Positions 1 to 11,971 of a stretch of DNA of 64,000 nucleotides are shown piece after piece. Below the pieces are notes generated by a model. The model was not told the DNA's origin. It ran no database searches and was given only the letters and a program-made list of their open reading frames with translations. This DNA comes from Cunninghamia lanceolata (taxonomy: Eukaryota > Streptophyta > Pinopsida > Cupressales > Cupressaceae). Both the position numbers and the translations under genes were made by a program. The stretch is taken from assembly GCA_027924645.1 (NCBI GenBank), contig BSBN01001198.1:744001-808000 (forward strand), read 5' to 3'. Each line of letters begins with the position of its first letter. Position 1 is the first letter of the stretch.

Positions 1-854
1 GTACATTGCAAATGTACATCGGCCTTTGTATGTTTGACTTGCCTTCTTCTTTGCATATCGGCAATGTACATTCACTCCTGCGTGCGATCCATTTGTATAT
101 CACAAATACAATGCGCATATACAAACAACTGTAGCTGATGCATATCATATTTGTATATCGGCCTTGCATGTTGGACTTGTATGTTGGCGATATACATTCC
201 ACTGTACATTCTCACTTGTATGTGATCTTTTGCATGCATGTCGCCCTTGTATCTTTGCCCTCGCATGTGACCCTTTCACTGTAGCGAATGCATGTATGTC
301 GGCCTTGTATCCTTTTTCATTGTATATACCCATTGTATGTGCAAACATACAAACCTGATATACATTCTATCCTGATATACAAGCACAGAATATTCTAGGA
401 ATCTGCGACAGATTCCCCAAATGCACATACAAACCCGATGTGCATACAAAGATGCATACAATCATTTTTCACTTTCTTGAAGGCTGATGTACATTAACAC
501 TTGTATGTCAACCTTGTATGTTTAACCCCTTGCATCTAGGCCTTTGCATAATGCGAATGTATGTTCCAAACATACATTGGTGAATGTATATGCGAATATA
601 CATTCAAAAATGCATCTATCTTTTCCTTGTATGAAACTGAGAAACCCTGCGATGGGAAGCACTTGAGGACAAAAGGTTTCTGGGTTTTTGTCAAAGATTC
701 TCCAGGCGGGATTTTGGAAAATTTGGCAAGGCAGAGCATGAGTAATTGAAGAATTTGAGATTTCTCTCCTTTCATTTAGGCTTTCTCTGATTGGATTTCT
801 TCGATAGAAGGAGGGAAACATGAATATTTTGGGGCTAGGCAAAATATGACAACA
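1..854 (-). repeat. 3' LTR of element A (partial)
   Basis: This is the left-hand LTR copy, truncated by the window start. It matches 5244-6077 with scattered substitutions and small indels, for example an extra 12 bases near 205 that are missing near 5445. The last shared bases are ATGACAACA; after that the copies diverge into internal sequence (855) and host exon (6078). Confidence 0.8.
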
Positions 855-1636
855 ACTTTGGCAACCTCTCAGGGGTGTTTTCCTGCTAAACAAATGATCA
901 GTGGCCTTATAGCAACCATTGGGCATGGAGTCAAAAAGAGACTGAAAATACCTTTGACAAACCTCTTGACCTTAGTACCTCAGCATGACAGTAATGAAGA
1001 ACACAGGAAGACCAAAGCCCAAACAAAATTGCTGAAAGCAACTCATCTAGCTGTGCTAGACAACACTTAGGGAAAACAAAAGGTATCTAAACTATTGTGC
1101 AACAACACTTATTGAAAGCAAGAAACCTAAAACTGAAATAAAACCTCCTCTAATCCTAAACTAACCAGTCAGAGGTGACCTTAAACAAAGCCATTAACTA
1201 GTTCTTGAAAGTAACTGCCCCTCCTCAACAATTTACAATATATCGCATGCTCATAAGCAACCTCAAGGAGGTGGACAATTGACAAAAGTATTACCAACTG
1301 TTGGAATGAGCTTTGGAGAAGGAAAACAAGTCCACCTACCTCATGATTTTGATCATGCTTGCTGCTATTCTGAGGCATTTAAGCAGATTGGACATGCTAC
1401 TCCTCAGTTTCAATCCTCTCCTTAGGTACGAGCATGACTGATAACACCTTGTTAGGCTTGAATTGAGCTATATGTTTGATAGGACATCCATTTGAACTAA
1501 TGAACCTCACTCTGTCTTTGCTGGCTTCTTTCTCATGTATTGCCGATTCCTCATCTTGCTGATTGGAATGCCCCATTTGCAGTGTAAGATTTCCTTCCTC
1601 CAAAGATGTTGTTTCACCCTCTATCTCAACCTCAAT

Positions 1637-3241
1637 CTAATGTGGAAGAGTTGGTTCACATGAATGTAATGAAGGAATGCCTGCCTCTTTGATCTGAATA
1701 GGCTGATTGCATGTTGCTAGCTCATATGATGGTAGCTTATCATTGATGTTAGAGCAAAAAACCTCAATGATCCTTGAAAACATGTTCTCATCTAACTCAT
1801 GGCTTTGCATTAAATCTAGATGAGCTTTGTCATTCTCATGAAACATCCTTTCCTCATGTTCATTTTCATCTTTCAGCTGCTTCAAGACTTGATTATCACA
1901 TTGATTATCTTTTGTCAGCAACTTATCAGATTGTTTAACCTTTCCCTGCTCATTCAACTCAATAAAAGAACGGAGTTCATTGAATACAAACATGAAATCA
2001 TTGCTTTCGATATCTTTTTCAAGCTTCTTAACTTGTTGTCCTGACTGATCATGTTCATTTTCTTCTTGCAAGATGCCTAATTTTTCCTCTTCTTTATCAC
2101 ATATAGGCTCATGAGCAACAGGTTCTTCTTTTATCTCAGGAAACTCCTTCTTTTGTCCACTAAACCGGCTATCTTGATAGACAATAGGTCCACCTGGACA
2201 AAGATGGATAGTAAAAGGACAAGAAGGCTGATCCGACAAGGAAACCTGAGGAATTGGCTTGGTCTCTTGCAGACATAGATGCTGTTCTTGTTCAAATATA
2301 TGTTCTTTCAGTGGATGAGACCCTCTAAAACTTGGAATATTCAATTTAGGAGACTTATGAGACTCACCTTGCTTGAAGATTGGTATTTTGAACTTGGAAA
2401 CCTCCTCTTCAAAGAATGGATTTGGAAAAGAAACAGCTGATTGAGTTTCCAACCTTTGAAATGGAGCAAACAAAAACCTCTTTTGCTCTTCTTCTGCTAG
2501 CTGGATGCTAGAGCATGGTTCTGTTTGTATATTTGGTGGAGGGTCTTCACAGGGTGAAAAAGATGGCTCTTTCTAACTTGGAACCTTAAAGGTAGAAGGC
2601 TGCCTGAAACTTGGGATTTCAAACATTGGAGAAGGCTCATTGGTAGGCCCATCTTGACTAATAGTGTGGATTTGCTTGAGATTAGGAAGAGGAGAAGGGT
2701 TTTGGACCTCAGGTTCTCGAACCTGAGTTATTAATTACCTTATTTGCTCTTCTTGGGCAGTAATCTACCTATTCAAGCATTCCTCTTCATACATTTGTGC
2801 CTCCACCTCTCTCTGATGAATATGAACTTGATAAGCAAGCTCCTCCTGTTGCATACTATACTCCTGCTACAACTCAAACTGTTGTTGCCGCTTGATTTTG
2901 CCCAGCTGCTGAGTCCAGTCCATCAATATGCTTTTGATATCACCAATCTCCAAGTTGTCCAAATTTTGAGATCGACTGTGGTGATAAGTGTGCTGGTCTG
3001 GCATGAAGTTATTTTCTTGAGGGTGATTTTGAGCAGACATGGACTAAAATGAAGTTTGAGCAAGGGTGGGTGGGTGGTAAGCATGTTGGATCTGCTGGCT
3101 ACTTGCAATCACAGGGCTATTTTGGACAAAACTAGCAGCATGATTACTTAGATATGGCTGATAAGAAGAGGTATGAGTAGGATCTTCATGGAATGGAGGG
3201 TTATAAGGCATATTCCCATGAAACATAGACATGCCTATCAC
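1637..3241 (-). pseudogene. Element A internal ORF, gag-like or accessory, broken
   Basis: Reading leftward from the ATG at 3241, one frame runs about 535 codons to 1637 with roughly five in-frame stops, so it was probably once a single protein. The N-terminal part (3241-3044) is rich in Pro, Gln and His. Next comes a Gln/Glu-rich stretch likely to form a coiled coil (about 2925-2745). The C-terminal half is acidic and Lys/Glu-rich, with short recurring motifs of the type IPSFR, FKVPS and FKIPIF about 10-40 residues apart. No zinc knuckle, protease or other known retroelement domain is visible. Its position directly downstream of the 5' LTR suggests a gag-derived or accessory protein. I do not recognise the family. 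Confidence 0.5.
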
Positions 3242-3435
3242 TCAAAAAGATGGAAAATCACAATAGAGTACATTTTCTTGATTAAAATTTGAATCATACT
3301 AGCACTTGAACTACTGAAACTAGTAGATAATCTCTCTAGAGTCACCAGATGTGTAAAGAAAATACCTCTAAAACGCTGAAACTATTGCTACACACACTAA
3401 ACAACAGTACCAAAATGTATAAAATGGACTTCACA

Positions 3436-3459
3436 GTCCCATCGAGCATGCCAGAAAAC
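3436..3459 (-). promoter_or_regulatory. Primer-binding-type motif of element A
   Basis: The minus strand directly after the 5' LTR reads TTTTCTGGCATGCTCGATGGGAC (quoted in two parts: TTTTCTGGCATG then CTCGATGGGAC). The same block, with few changes, lies next to the 5' LTRs of D (43261-43283) and F (63692-63714). It begins near TGG, as primer-binding sites for a tRNA 3' CCA end do. I cannot assign the tRNA. Confidence 0.5.
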
Positions 3460-6077
3460 TGTTATCACCTAGATTTGCACCCTTGCTGTAGTTGTAAAAA
3501 CCTAGCAATCTGGAGATACAATGGGAATGATCTTGAAGTGTGGGACCATACAAGTTGAGATCAGACCTCCAGAGAAGGCTAGTTCCTCTTTCTAAGCCTA
3601 TTACTTAGAGTAGTGCAACTAAATCTAGTGTTGATATTTCGCAGGGGAAAAGGGTTAGAAGGAAACTGAAATGGAAAGGAGTGATACACCAGATTTAGTG
3701 AGTGATGGTAGTCTTGGTGTAGACACAACAATGATTTCAATGATGAAAGAGATTCACACAGACCTATGACTGATTAAGGCTTCGGTATGAAGGTTAAACT
3801 TGCAGAGGAGCTGTTTTACTTATAGAACAAGCAGTAACTTTAATTAAAACATAGAAATCAAGACACAAGAGAGGCAAGAAATCATGCATATATTAATCAT
3901 GAAGGCCAAAGACCATTACAATATAGAAATGTTCAATAGCAGAAGAAATCTGACTACAAAAATTTTGGCAGCATAACAGCCCCCAATAAAACCATCCCCC
4001 TTTACTAAAGAGTTTTCATTCTTTTTATAGGTCGGACCCCTACGCAGAAAAGCATGGAGTTGTTGCTCCACGGATCTGAGGTCATTAATGCCAGAATGAA
4101 GGTGCACGAGCAGAGGCATGGTGAAGGGACAGGAACCATGCCGCTGCCAGGACCAAAACCATAGAAAATGACTGCCAGAAAGCAAGACAGGACATGGCAT
4201 TGAAGAAGAAACCTCCAAAGTCGTCACCCAACACATGAAGATCAGCCCTGTAAGACATAGAGCCCATGCACATTGATGAGAGAAGCCATATGCCATGAAT
4301 GCACCTGCAAGAATCACCAACCGGAGCTACTAAGAAAAGAAAAGCCTCGATGCATGCCAAAAGACTGCTGAGACGTCCTATCGGCTGAGCATGCAAAGCT
4401 AGATCCAAACTTGAAAGTGAAAATAATCATCTTAGAAGCCCACCAAATGAAAGAGGAGGAAAAAAAAGCACTTTTGCCTTTTGCAGCATGTGGAAATTCG
4501 CTAAAATAGAGGAGATACAAGCGGTCAAAGTTGCAGTCAACTATGTGTATATATTGCTTTGCATCTATGCCTGTATATCGCTGTATCTCACCATTGTATA
4601 TACAATGGCAACTGCACTTATCTCTACTTGGTGCAACCGCGCCTTTTTCCTCTTTGCATATTCAAACTGACTTGCATAGGCCCTGAAATTCCCTTTAAAA
4701 ATACCTTTGCATGTGCAACGACCCTTGTATATGCATTCGCCACTGCCACGTGGTACCACCTGATTCGCCGCCGCACTGAAGTTGGGACCCATCGCTAAAG
4801 AACTGTATCCTCCATTGGCCTTCAGAAAAACTTAAAAATGAACTATCGATGCATAATGTCTCGCCTAAATCCCATGCATCTGACCTTTGTATATGCTATT
4901 GTATATGCAAACATACAAACGAAAATATGCATACACTGTGGAACTCAAAAGATATCGGCCATATTTGAACATTAGAACAGGTCCAGGTTGTATGTCACCG
5001 TTGTATCTTTGCCTTGTATATCACATATACAATGCACATATAAAAGCTACGGACTTCAAAAGATTATAAAGCAAGTTGAAAATGCTATCGGGTCCGGGCC
5101 TTGTATGTAACTCCTTGTATATCGGCTTTGTATATGCAAACATACAAAGCAAAATATACAAGCCACTGTTACAACTACCTTACTATATCGCACATGCATA
5201 TCTCTTTGTACCTTTGGCAAAAGTCCTTTGTATATTCTGTCGATGTACATTGCAAATGTACATCAGCCTTTGTATGTTTGACTTGCTTTCCTCCTTCTTT
5301 GCATATCGGTAATGTACATTCACTCCTGCATGTGATCCATTTGTATATCACAAATACAATGCGCATATACAAACAATTGTAGATGATGCATATCATCTTT
5401 GTATATCGGCCTTGCATGTTGGACTTGTATGTTGGCGATATACATTCTCACTTGTATGTGATCTTTTGCATGCATGTCGCCCTTGTATCTTTGCCCTTGC
5501 ATGTGACCCTTTCACTGTAGCGAATGCATGTACATCGGCCTTGTATCCTTTTTCATTGTATATACCCATTGTATGTGCAAACATACAAACCTGATATACA
5601 TTCTATCTTGATATACAAGCGTAGAATATTCTGGGAATCTGCGACAGATTCCCAAAATGCACATACAAACCCGATGTGCATACAAAGATGCATACAATCA
5701 TTTTTCACTTTCTTGAAGGCCGATGTGCATCAGCACTTGTATGTTTAACCCCTTGCATCTAGGCCTTTGCATAACGCGAATGTATGTTCCAAACATACAT
5801 TGGCGAATGTATATGTGAATATACATTCAAAAATGCATCTATCTTTTCTTTGTATGAAACTGAGAAACCCTGCGATGGGAAGCACTTGAGGACAAAAGGT
5901 TTCTGGGTTTTTGTCAAAGATTCTCTAGGTGGGATTTTGGGAAATTTGGCAAGGCAGAGCATGAGTAATTGAATAATTTGAGCTTTCTCTCCTTCCATTT
6001 AGGCTTTCTCTGATCGGATTTCTTCGATAGAAGGAGGGAAACAGGAATATTTTGGGGCTAGGAAAAATATGACAACA
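3460..6077 (-). repeat. 5' LTR of element A (about 2.6 kb)
   Basis: The left boundary is set by TGTTATCACC directly after the primer-binding-type motif. The right boundary is set by loss of homology with the left LTR after ATGACAACA. Only the right 834 bases can be compared with the other copy. 3460-4530 is ordinary non-coding sequence; short open frames at 3916-4520 have no recognisable domain and I treat them as chance. From 4540 a dense array of short motifs begins (separate entry). Confidence 0.65.
4540..5835. repeat. Degenerate TTGTATRT / ATGCATRT motif array in the element A LTR
   Basis: Words such as ttgtatat, ttgtatgt, cttgcatgt, atacaa and atgcatat recur every 10-25 bases on both strands, often as small inverted repeats such as ttgtatatgcaaacatacaa (5125-5145 region). 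The same array fills 1-610 in the other LTR. It creates several short spurious frames rich in Cys, Tyr, His and Met. Confidence 0.7.
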
Positions 6078-6570
6078 ATAATCTCTTCAAAAGAGCTATA
6101 CTTATCATATGGGTCATCCAAAACTACAAAAAGACAACCAACTTTTGTAAAGGCAATTATATAGTCACCATATTCAGGTTCAAGCATGCCAATTGCCACC
6201 ATGAAATATATCTCTTGAGTGAATTTCAGCTTTCTAAAGCTAGAATCTATCCACCAGACTTGTTGAAGCTCTTTTTGGTGTATGGACTACATTGAATTGA
6301 AGTCCAATTTAGCTAGCTCAAGATACTTGTCATTTTTCATAAATGGAAACCTGCAAAGTGTATTCACCAACTGAGTTTATTTACAAGCTAGAAACCTTTG
6401 ATATAAGATCTTGCCTCTAGTCTGGGTAAACTCTGATGGAATCCATATTTCAATACATAGTCCACCTAAAAACTTTCACCAAAAGCTCTAGCAACATCTC
6501 TTCCAAGAGCCCAAGAATGCTTTGTTTCACAAAGATTTCGCATGTGACTTTCTGTGAATGTTTTTGCTTC
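6078..6570 (-). pseudogene. Terpene synthase (TPS-d like) pseudogene, copy 1, middle part
   Basis: Minus-strand exon pieces read like a conifer class I terpene synthase. An exon with SLPRLEARSYI (6399-6428) is followed, after what looks like a short intron or decayed stretch, by [15 protein letters not shown], then EPEYGDYIIAFTKVG and the Asp-rich metal-binding box DDPYDKY (6098-6118). The frame has stops and shifts, and the leucine usual in the box is proline. The reading frame is cut at 6077 by the end of element A, a few residues after the DDxxD box. The catalytic C-terminal part should lie left of the window if it survives. Copy 2 at 52549-53610 has the same order. Such enzymes ionise prenyl diphosphates in plastids; this copy cannot encode one. 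Confidence 0.82.
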
Positions 6571-7060
6571 TTTTATTATTGCTTTATGGATGTCCATACC
6601 ATTTTCAGAAGTTACAATAGTGGTATAGGCCGTGAGGATGCTGGTAAGGGTTGCATTTGGTTGAATTTTTTTTAAATAATCTTCAACAAATACATTTTGT
6701 ACGTAACCTTCAATCATTACATTCCATTCAATGGCATCTCTTTGAGGCAGACTTCCAAATAATATGCACTTTGTCTATTCTTTCACGGTTTGCAAGCATG
6801 TTTGACAGAGCATCGCCAACTATAGTATCTAGGAATGACCTCATTCATTTAGGTTTTTATGGATATCCGTACACTTTCCTAAAGTTCCCATTCATCCACA
6901 GGCAGAGAGGATGCTAGCAAAGATTGTGGAATCATGGTTTACACCTGTGAATTGTATTTGGGTGAAGGATTTGTAATGCCTTTTCAACAAAGGTGATAAC
7001 GAATTCATTTAAGAGGATACTACCTTCCACCACTGCACTCACCTTTGGAATAGATGGAAT
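6571..7060 (-). pseudogene. PPR-repeat-like sequence joined to terpene synthase, copy 1
   Basis: Directly upstream of the terpene synthase exon on the same strand, broken frames read like plant pentatricopeptide repeats. Examples are VGDALSNMLANRERIDKVH (6760-6830, like the V-NALVDMYAKCG block), SLPQRDAIEWNVMIEGYVQN (6690-6755) and QPNATLTSILTAY...GMDIHKAIIK (6570-6660). PPR proteins normally bind organellar RNA. The motif order fits two to three repeats of the PLS type. The last PPR residues run in frame into EAKTFTESHMRNLCETKHSW, which I read as terpene synthase. The same join is present in copy 2. Stops and frameshifts make it non-functional. Confidence 0.6.
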
Positions 7061-8600
7061 TAAAACTTAGCCAAAATAACAACCCTTTCATGGAATCTTT
7101 TCTTTAGTATCTTAGTGAAGTAATAGTCATTTCACACGAATGGGGGTGGATTTATGGGACGTGGAGGTAGTTGAGATGCATTTCACAAGTTAGTCGAATC
7201 CACAACTTATCAAATTCCCTTTAAATATTAAAAATTAGTTAACACTTCTCTTTTAATTGGCCGAAATAAGTTAGCAAAATCTACAAGTCAAAATAACTAA
7301 CTCTTTTTAGATTTTCTGTACTCCTATTTTGCATGTGATTTTTAACTTGTGAAAATTTCTAAGTTGGTCATCGGCTTTTTACAGACTCCTCACAACTTAG
7401 GAATTTTTGAAAGTTGGAAATTGCAATAGACAATGAATTTTAGAACACTTTTCTTTATTCACAACCTTCATGCTCAGAACTTGTGCTTTTTCAAAACCTC
7501 CATCGACATTTAAATCCTTGTATTGACCATTGGAATGCAACTTTGAATTAATAACCTCTTGGAATAAACATTTTGTGCTTTTGCAATCACTCATTAGTTT
7601 CAAGGTGATTTCTTCAACAATGTGATGACCTTATCTGATAATGATTACCAACTTATCAATTTTTTATAACTTGAAAATGTCCAACATTACTTTAAGAAAT
7701 TTTATGACAATCTACCTGACAACTCTACTAGCATGAAAAAGATGAAAGATGCATAAATTTTGATTGAGATAGTATTTTCTCCTAGACTCTTTCCATGTTA
7801 TCAATAATGATATAATAAACCTCCCTACTAAACAATTTTGCTCCAGCTCCTATTAAACTCCTATTTTAATTGTTTCCATAAACTGATGACGGAAAGTCAA
7901 AAGATTAATTTCTCCCAAACCATAAGGCGTATGGATTTGAAAACTTGCCATATTAGGCAAAATACAATCAATGATACCCTGTAAAAAGGATTTGTTCCCA
8001 TTACTCATGGATTTGGAGATTTAATTTTGCCACAAATCTTGATGAATTGGACAATTGTCTTTGGGATTTTAACTAAAACGATGGATGATTCTCCTCTAAA
8101 CTGATATACCTATACTAGTTTTAATGCAAGGAAATGACATAAATGAGATTGAATGCAACATTTCAAAAATGGACAAGTATGATAACTGATGCGGCAAACA
8201 TGCGACGCTGTCTATTTACGAAAAAAAGGTGACTTAACAAAGGCATTTGGATGCATGAATGCACTTGTTTCGACACAAAAAATTTAAATTTGGTGTTGTC
8301 AAAACGAGGTCAATAGTTGGCTCTAACTGGGACAAGGATTAACAAAGACACATCGAGGAACCTAAGATTTCTGGTTAAGAATTAGTGCTTTAGCCATTGG
8401 GAAAATAGAGTCAAGTGGAAATGAAGAAACACACCGGGAAGACAAAGGGATGCAAAGAAAAAAAATGAGACAAACAACAAAAGACACACACAAACTGAAA
8501 GGGAAAACTAATAAAACAAGAACACCTAATTATCCTATGTACAAGGTAGGTGACTCCTACCTTAAATTGCTCCAGGATGATCATGCAAACACATTGATAG
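7061..8600. other. Non-coding remainder of duplicated unit 1
   Basis: To about 8316 this matches 54090-55453 closely, including shared blocks such as ttctcccaaacc and ggatttgttcccatt. The 68-codon minus-strand frame at 7397-7603 (KLMSDCKSTKC...) has a decayed counterpart at about 54545-54740, but I recognise no domain. 8317-8600 has no match to copy 2 and may belong to the 3' end of the unrecognised ORF continued at 19989. Confidence 0.6.
8596..8600. repeat. Target site duplication of element B, left
   Basis: GATAG directly before TGTAACATCC. The identical GATAG follows the right LTR at 19984-19988. Confidence 0.9.
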
Positions 8601-11600
8601 TGTAACATCCAAGTTCTAATAACATAGGAAAACTGAAAAATTAACCATAGAGTAATTCAACAAGGTAAAAATGAGATAGAGAAATTTTTTCTTTTATTTA
8701 ACATATAATCAAATATCCATAATTACAAGATTTTTCATTTACAAAATACAATACATCATGATGTCTTACTTAATGACAAAGTTTACAATGTAAATCAATT
8801 ACATAGACAAATTTGGAATAAATACTACTTCTGAATATTTTACATCTTTATCACAAGTCCTGGCACATCTTCTTCTTGGAGAGAGATAGTATCTTTCCAG
8901 TGATTTACCTCCATCCACAGACCGACGGTCTCCCACACATCTTCCACATAGGAAGTGGCCCTACCCTTCATGAGGGATATAGACCTTAGGTGACCAGTGG
9001 TAATTTGCCTTTCCCGAGTACATAGTGTTGTATCCTACTCAACTATATCAAACATACAACCCTAGATTCCCTCTAGCTAAGTATGATTTCTGATAAGATA
9101 AGCAATCCGGATACAGTGAACCGACAATGCATGGAGAAGACAATTGCATTACTTTGGTCAAAGTTTTTATTATCAATTTCGTTCATAATGAACAACGTCA
9201 TTGTGTTCACCCACCCCTACTCGACTTGGATACTGTCGTATTCGTGCAGTTTATCCTTATCAACTATGTTTATACATCAGTTAAATCATTTTGACATGAT
9301 ATTAGTTTTTCCCCAACTTAGACAAATCTATATGTCTTATCTAGTCATTTGGTTTTGATTCGACTCTAGGTTTCTCATAATAACCCTTGACTAATATGAC
9401 ATTTCGAATTATCCGAAACTCATAGCTATGAGACTAGGTTAATAAACAACCCATAGTTTAACTATAACAAAATTAAGCATACTCTCGTTCTATAATAGGT
9501 ATTACTCATTATATAAAAAGTATGTATATTCTCAACTTGCCTTTATGTAATGACATCAACCGTCACAAAATATAAACTCAAATATGATTCCACTCAAGTT
9601 CCTATCTAGTTAAACTTAGTATAATCACATTGTAATAGTTTTACTACAAAGATATTCTCATTTATAGAATACTTAGTAAGGATAGTCCTAAGGACCTTAA
9701 TGCCTCTATCATAACATTTCCATGGAGTTATCACTCGATTATATAATGGTGGCTTCCTAAGTTTAGTAAGATTTCTAAGTTCTCTTAGAAGAGAAACCAT
9801 AATAGACGTTTATTAACTTAACACGAAAAGGTTTTATACTACCTTTAACTCACCTCATGGATTTAGCCATCTTACTCCTATGTTAAAACCTATCTTAGTT
9901 CTTCATGGCACTAATATGTATAAGAGTGGTATAACTATCTTATAACCAAACTCTCGGCCAACCACAATATCAAACCTTCTCATTGTATCGACTGGTTTTT
10001 CTATAAAACGTCAACTTTAAAAGGAGACCCTCTATGGTTGTAATGGAATACAATGAACAATGATTCATTTCCATAGTCAAATCATTTAACAATCAGACTT
10101 CGACACAGTGTACAAATATTTGACTTAGACTATTTAGCCTTTATGAGCGTCGACCAGCCAGCTATGATGGTGATAATAATTACTTCAAATGGTTTAACAT
10201 ATAATGGAAAACAATCATTATACAGTTTGCGGCTATGAATTGATCATCATAGACAGACTAAGTAATAATATCGATTCTCCTATATAAGTATACAAGGAAA
10301 GTTAAGAACCATGATAATTCTGTTGATATCATAACACAGACCTAAGTATTACCTAGTGATGGCTCAAATGAGTTATTTGTTGTAGAGTCTAATGACCAGC
10401 GGGCCTATATGATGTCACCTTCACCTTTGTGCTTCGACAGCGATCTCTTCCTCCTATTTTCCCCCAATGATATCTCTGTGTGTCCTATTCTCCTATACCA
10501 CGATTCCTATCTCCTTTCGCCCTTAATGAGTCATGGGGTTTAATGACTCTTCATTGCTCATAATGAATCAGTTTCTATCACTCCCTCAAATTCAGAAGGT
10601 AATCAGAGTTATAATAGACCACTCCTCATTCAGTTTACAACCGATCCCATTTTATTAGCAGAGAATAACACATGTTTTGGTTAATGTACAAAATATGGAA
10701 AATTCCTCAAGTGTAACAATAATACCATGGTCCCTCTTTAAAGAGGTCGACACATCACTTAAATACTATTGATCTTTAAATGATCACAATAGGGGTTCGA
10801 CCCACCTCTATTTCTAATTAAGACTCTCCTAAAAATAAGCCTTTGGCTTCTACAACACCATCGACTCCTTATGAGGTATTATCCTCATTCGATGCTAAGG
10901 CATTTAGATATTTGATTACATAAAATATAATTCTCATAACATCGCCTCTATATTAGATAGTTATGGTTTAATCAATAAAATAATAATATTTAAACAAAGA
11001 TTATGGATGATGTGATTGGTTTGAGCTTGTCTCTCCATCATAATCTGTTGATAATAATCACATATTCTTAACTCGACGAAATCGTCTTAACGTTAAGAAT
11101 CGTTTATAACACCTCAAGTGACTTAAGAATAATAAGACGACTATTTTACAACAATATCGTCATAATATTTATGTTAAACGTAAATAGTCATAGCTCACAC
11201 ACAAATGACGTTGTTAATGTTACTAATGACTAAGACGACTTCCTACGACTTACAAAGATTGAAAAATATCGACTACCTGTCGATTAGGTACAAAAGTAAA
11301 TTGACAAGACAAGACTTACCTCTCACAACAAATTGGTTCATGTTTCTATTAAACGCTTAATACTCGATTTGGCAAATAAACCACTTGTAACCCGAGGTCT
11401 ATATCTCTCTCCTCAAAAGATACTCTCTCTCTCTCTTTTCTCTGAGAGTCATATGAAAATCTGTAATCCTGTATCAAACTTGTTACCAAACAAATTATGA
11501 TCAGTGCATCATTATTCAAATAATAAATCAAATCTTATAATGCAAATATTAAATTGATAATAACATAATCATTTCCATAATTTCATAAATGACATTCAAT

Positions 11601-11703
11601 ATAATCCATGTCTTTCTTTGTCATTAATCTAAACATCATAATAAATTTACTTAAGTCCAAGTAAAAGTAAAAGTATAGCAAGACAAAAATTGGGGATGTA
11701 ACA
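8601..11703 (-). repeat. 3' LTR of element B
   Basis: Direct repeat of 16901-19983 with scattered substitutions and short indels (for example, about 13 bases around 9710 are absent from the other copy near 18010). It is AT-rich and non-coding; the open frame at 9083-9358 recurs at 17431-17694 only because the LTR is repeated. Confidence 0.95.
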
Positions 11704-11718
11704 TATCCTTCCCCTAAA
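11704..11718 (-). promoter_or_regulatory. Polypurine tract of element B
   Basis: The plus strand is tatccttcccctaaa, so the minus strand is TTTAGGGGAAGGATA directly upstream of the 3' LTR, where plus-strand DNA synthesis is primed. Confidence 0.8.
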
Positions 11719-11779
11719 GATTCATCGTCCTTGATGATGTAAAGTATCAAAAAGTAACTTAAAAGTAAGTTCATTATTT

Positions 11780-11971
11780 TCAACTGGTAACAACATTAAA
11801 TAAATGAGGAAACTTTTGATAAAATTTATGGTAATCCTCCCTTGTAGCATTTTCATCAGCATATTGGTCCCATTGGACCTTGCACTGCAAGATCTCTCTG
11901 TTACGCAAGTGGAGCTTGTGTGTTTCTAACACCTTGAGTGGCTCGATCATGACCACTCCTGGATCCTGCAT
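11780..11971 (-). pseudogene. Element B chromodomain
   Basis: 63 codons directly after the integrase C-terminus, separated from it by one stop codon. EPLKVLETHKLHLRNREI followed by LQCKVQWDQY and NATREDYHKF matches the fold of retroelement chromodomains, which guide integration toward marked chromatin. The usual DATWE segment reads NATRE, so one aromatic-cage residue (Trp) is replaced by Arg. This supports the chromovirus call and suggests the domain is impaired. Confidence 0.75.

Larger units (their letters stand above)
1..6077 (-). mobile_element. Element A: non-autonomous LTR retrotransposon, left LTR cut by window edge
   Basis: Positions 1-854 are repeated almost base for base at about 5244-6077, and both copies end in ATGACAACA, so they are the matching ends of two LTRs in the same orientation. 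Between them lie 2.6 kb with one long broken minus-strand ORF and no recognisable protease, reverse transcriptase or integrase. A motif like that beside the 5' LTRs of elements D and F (gtcccatcgagcatgcc, 3436-3452) lies just left of 3460. This places the 5' LTR on the right and the element on the minus strand. On that strand the LTR runs from TGTTGTCAT to GATAACA, the usual TG...CA ends. The right end falls inside a terpene synthase exon. The target duplication (probably ATAAT at 6078) cannot be verified because the left flank is outside the window. The lack of pol makes it a LARD-type element. Confidence 0.75.

Noticed and set aside
3916..4520. Overlapping minus-strand frames rich in Ser, Leu, Cys, Trp as a possible membrane protein
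   Set aside because: Inside the LTR of element A, overlapping one another in different frames, with no recognisable domain.
1..6077. Satellite array instead of an LTR element for the TTGTATAT field
   Set aside because: The field occurs in two direct copies with shared ends, a unique interior and a precise junction in a host exon, which fits LTRs.
9083..9358. Conserved small gene present twice (9083 and 17431)
   Set aside because: The duplication is that of the element B LTRs; the frame is AT-rich without a domain.
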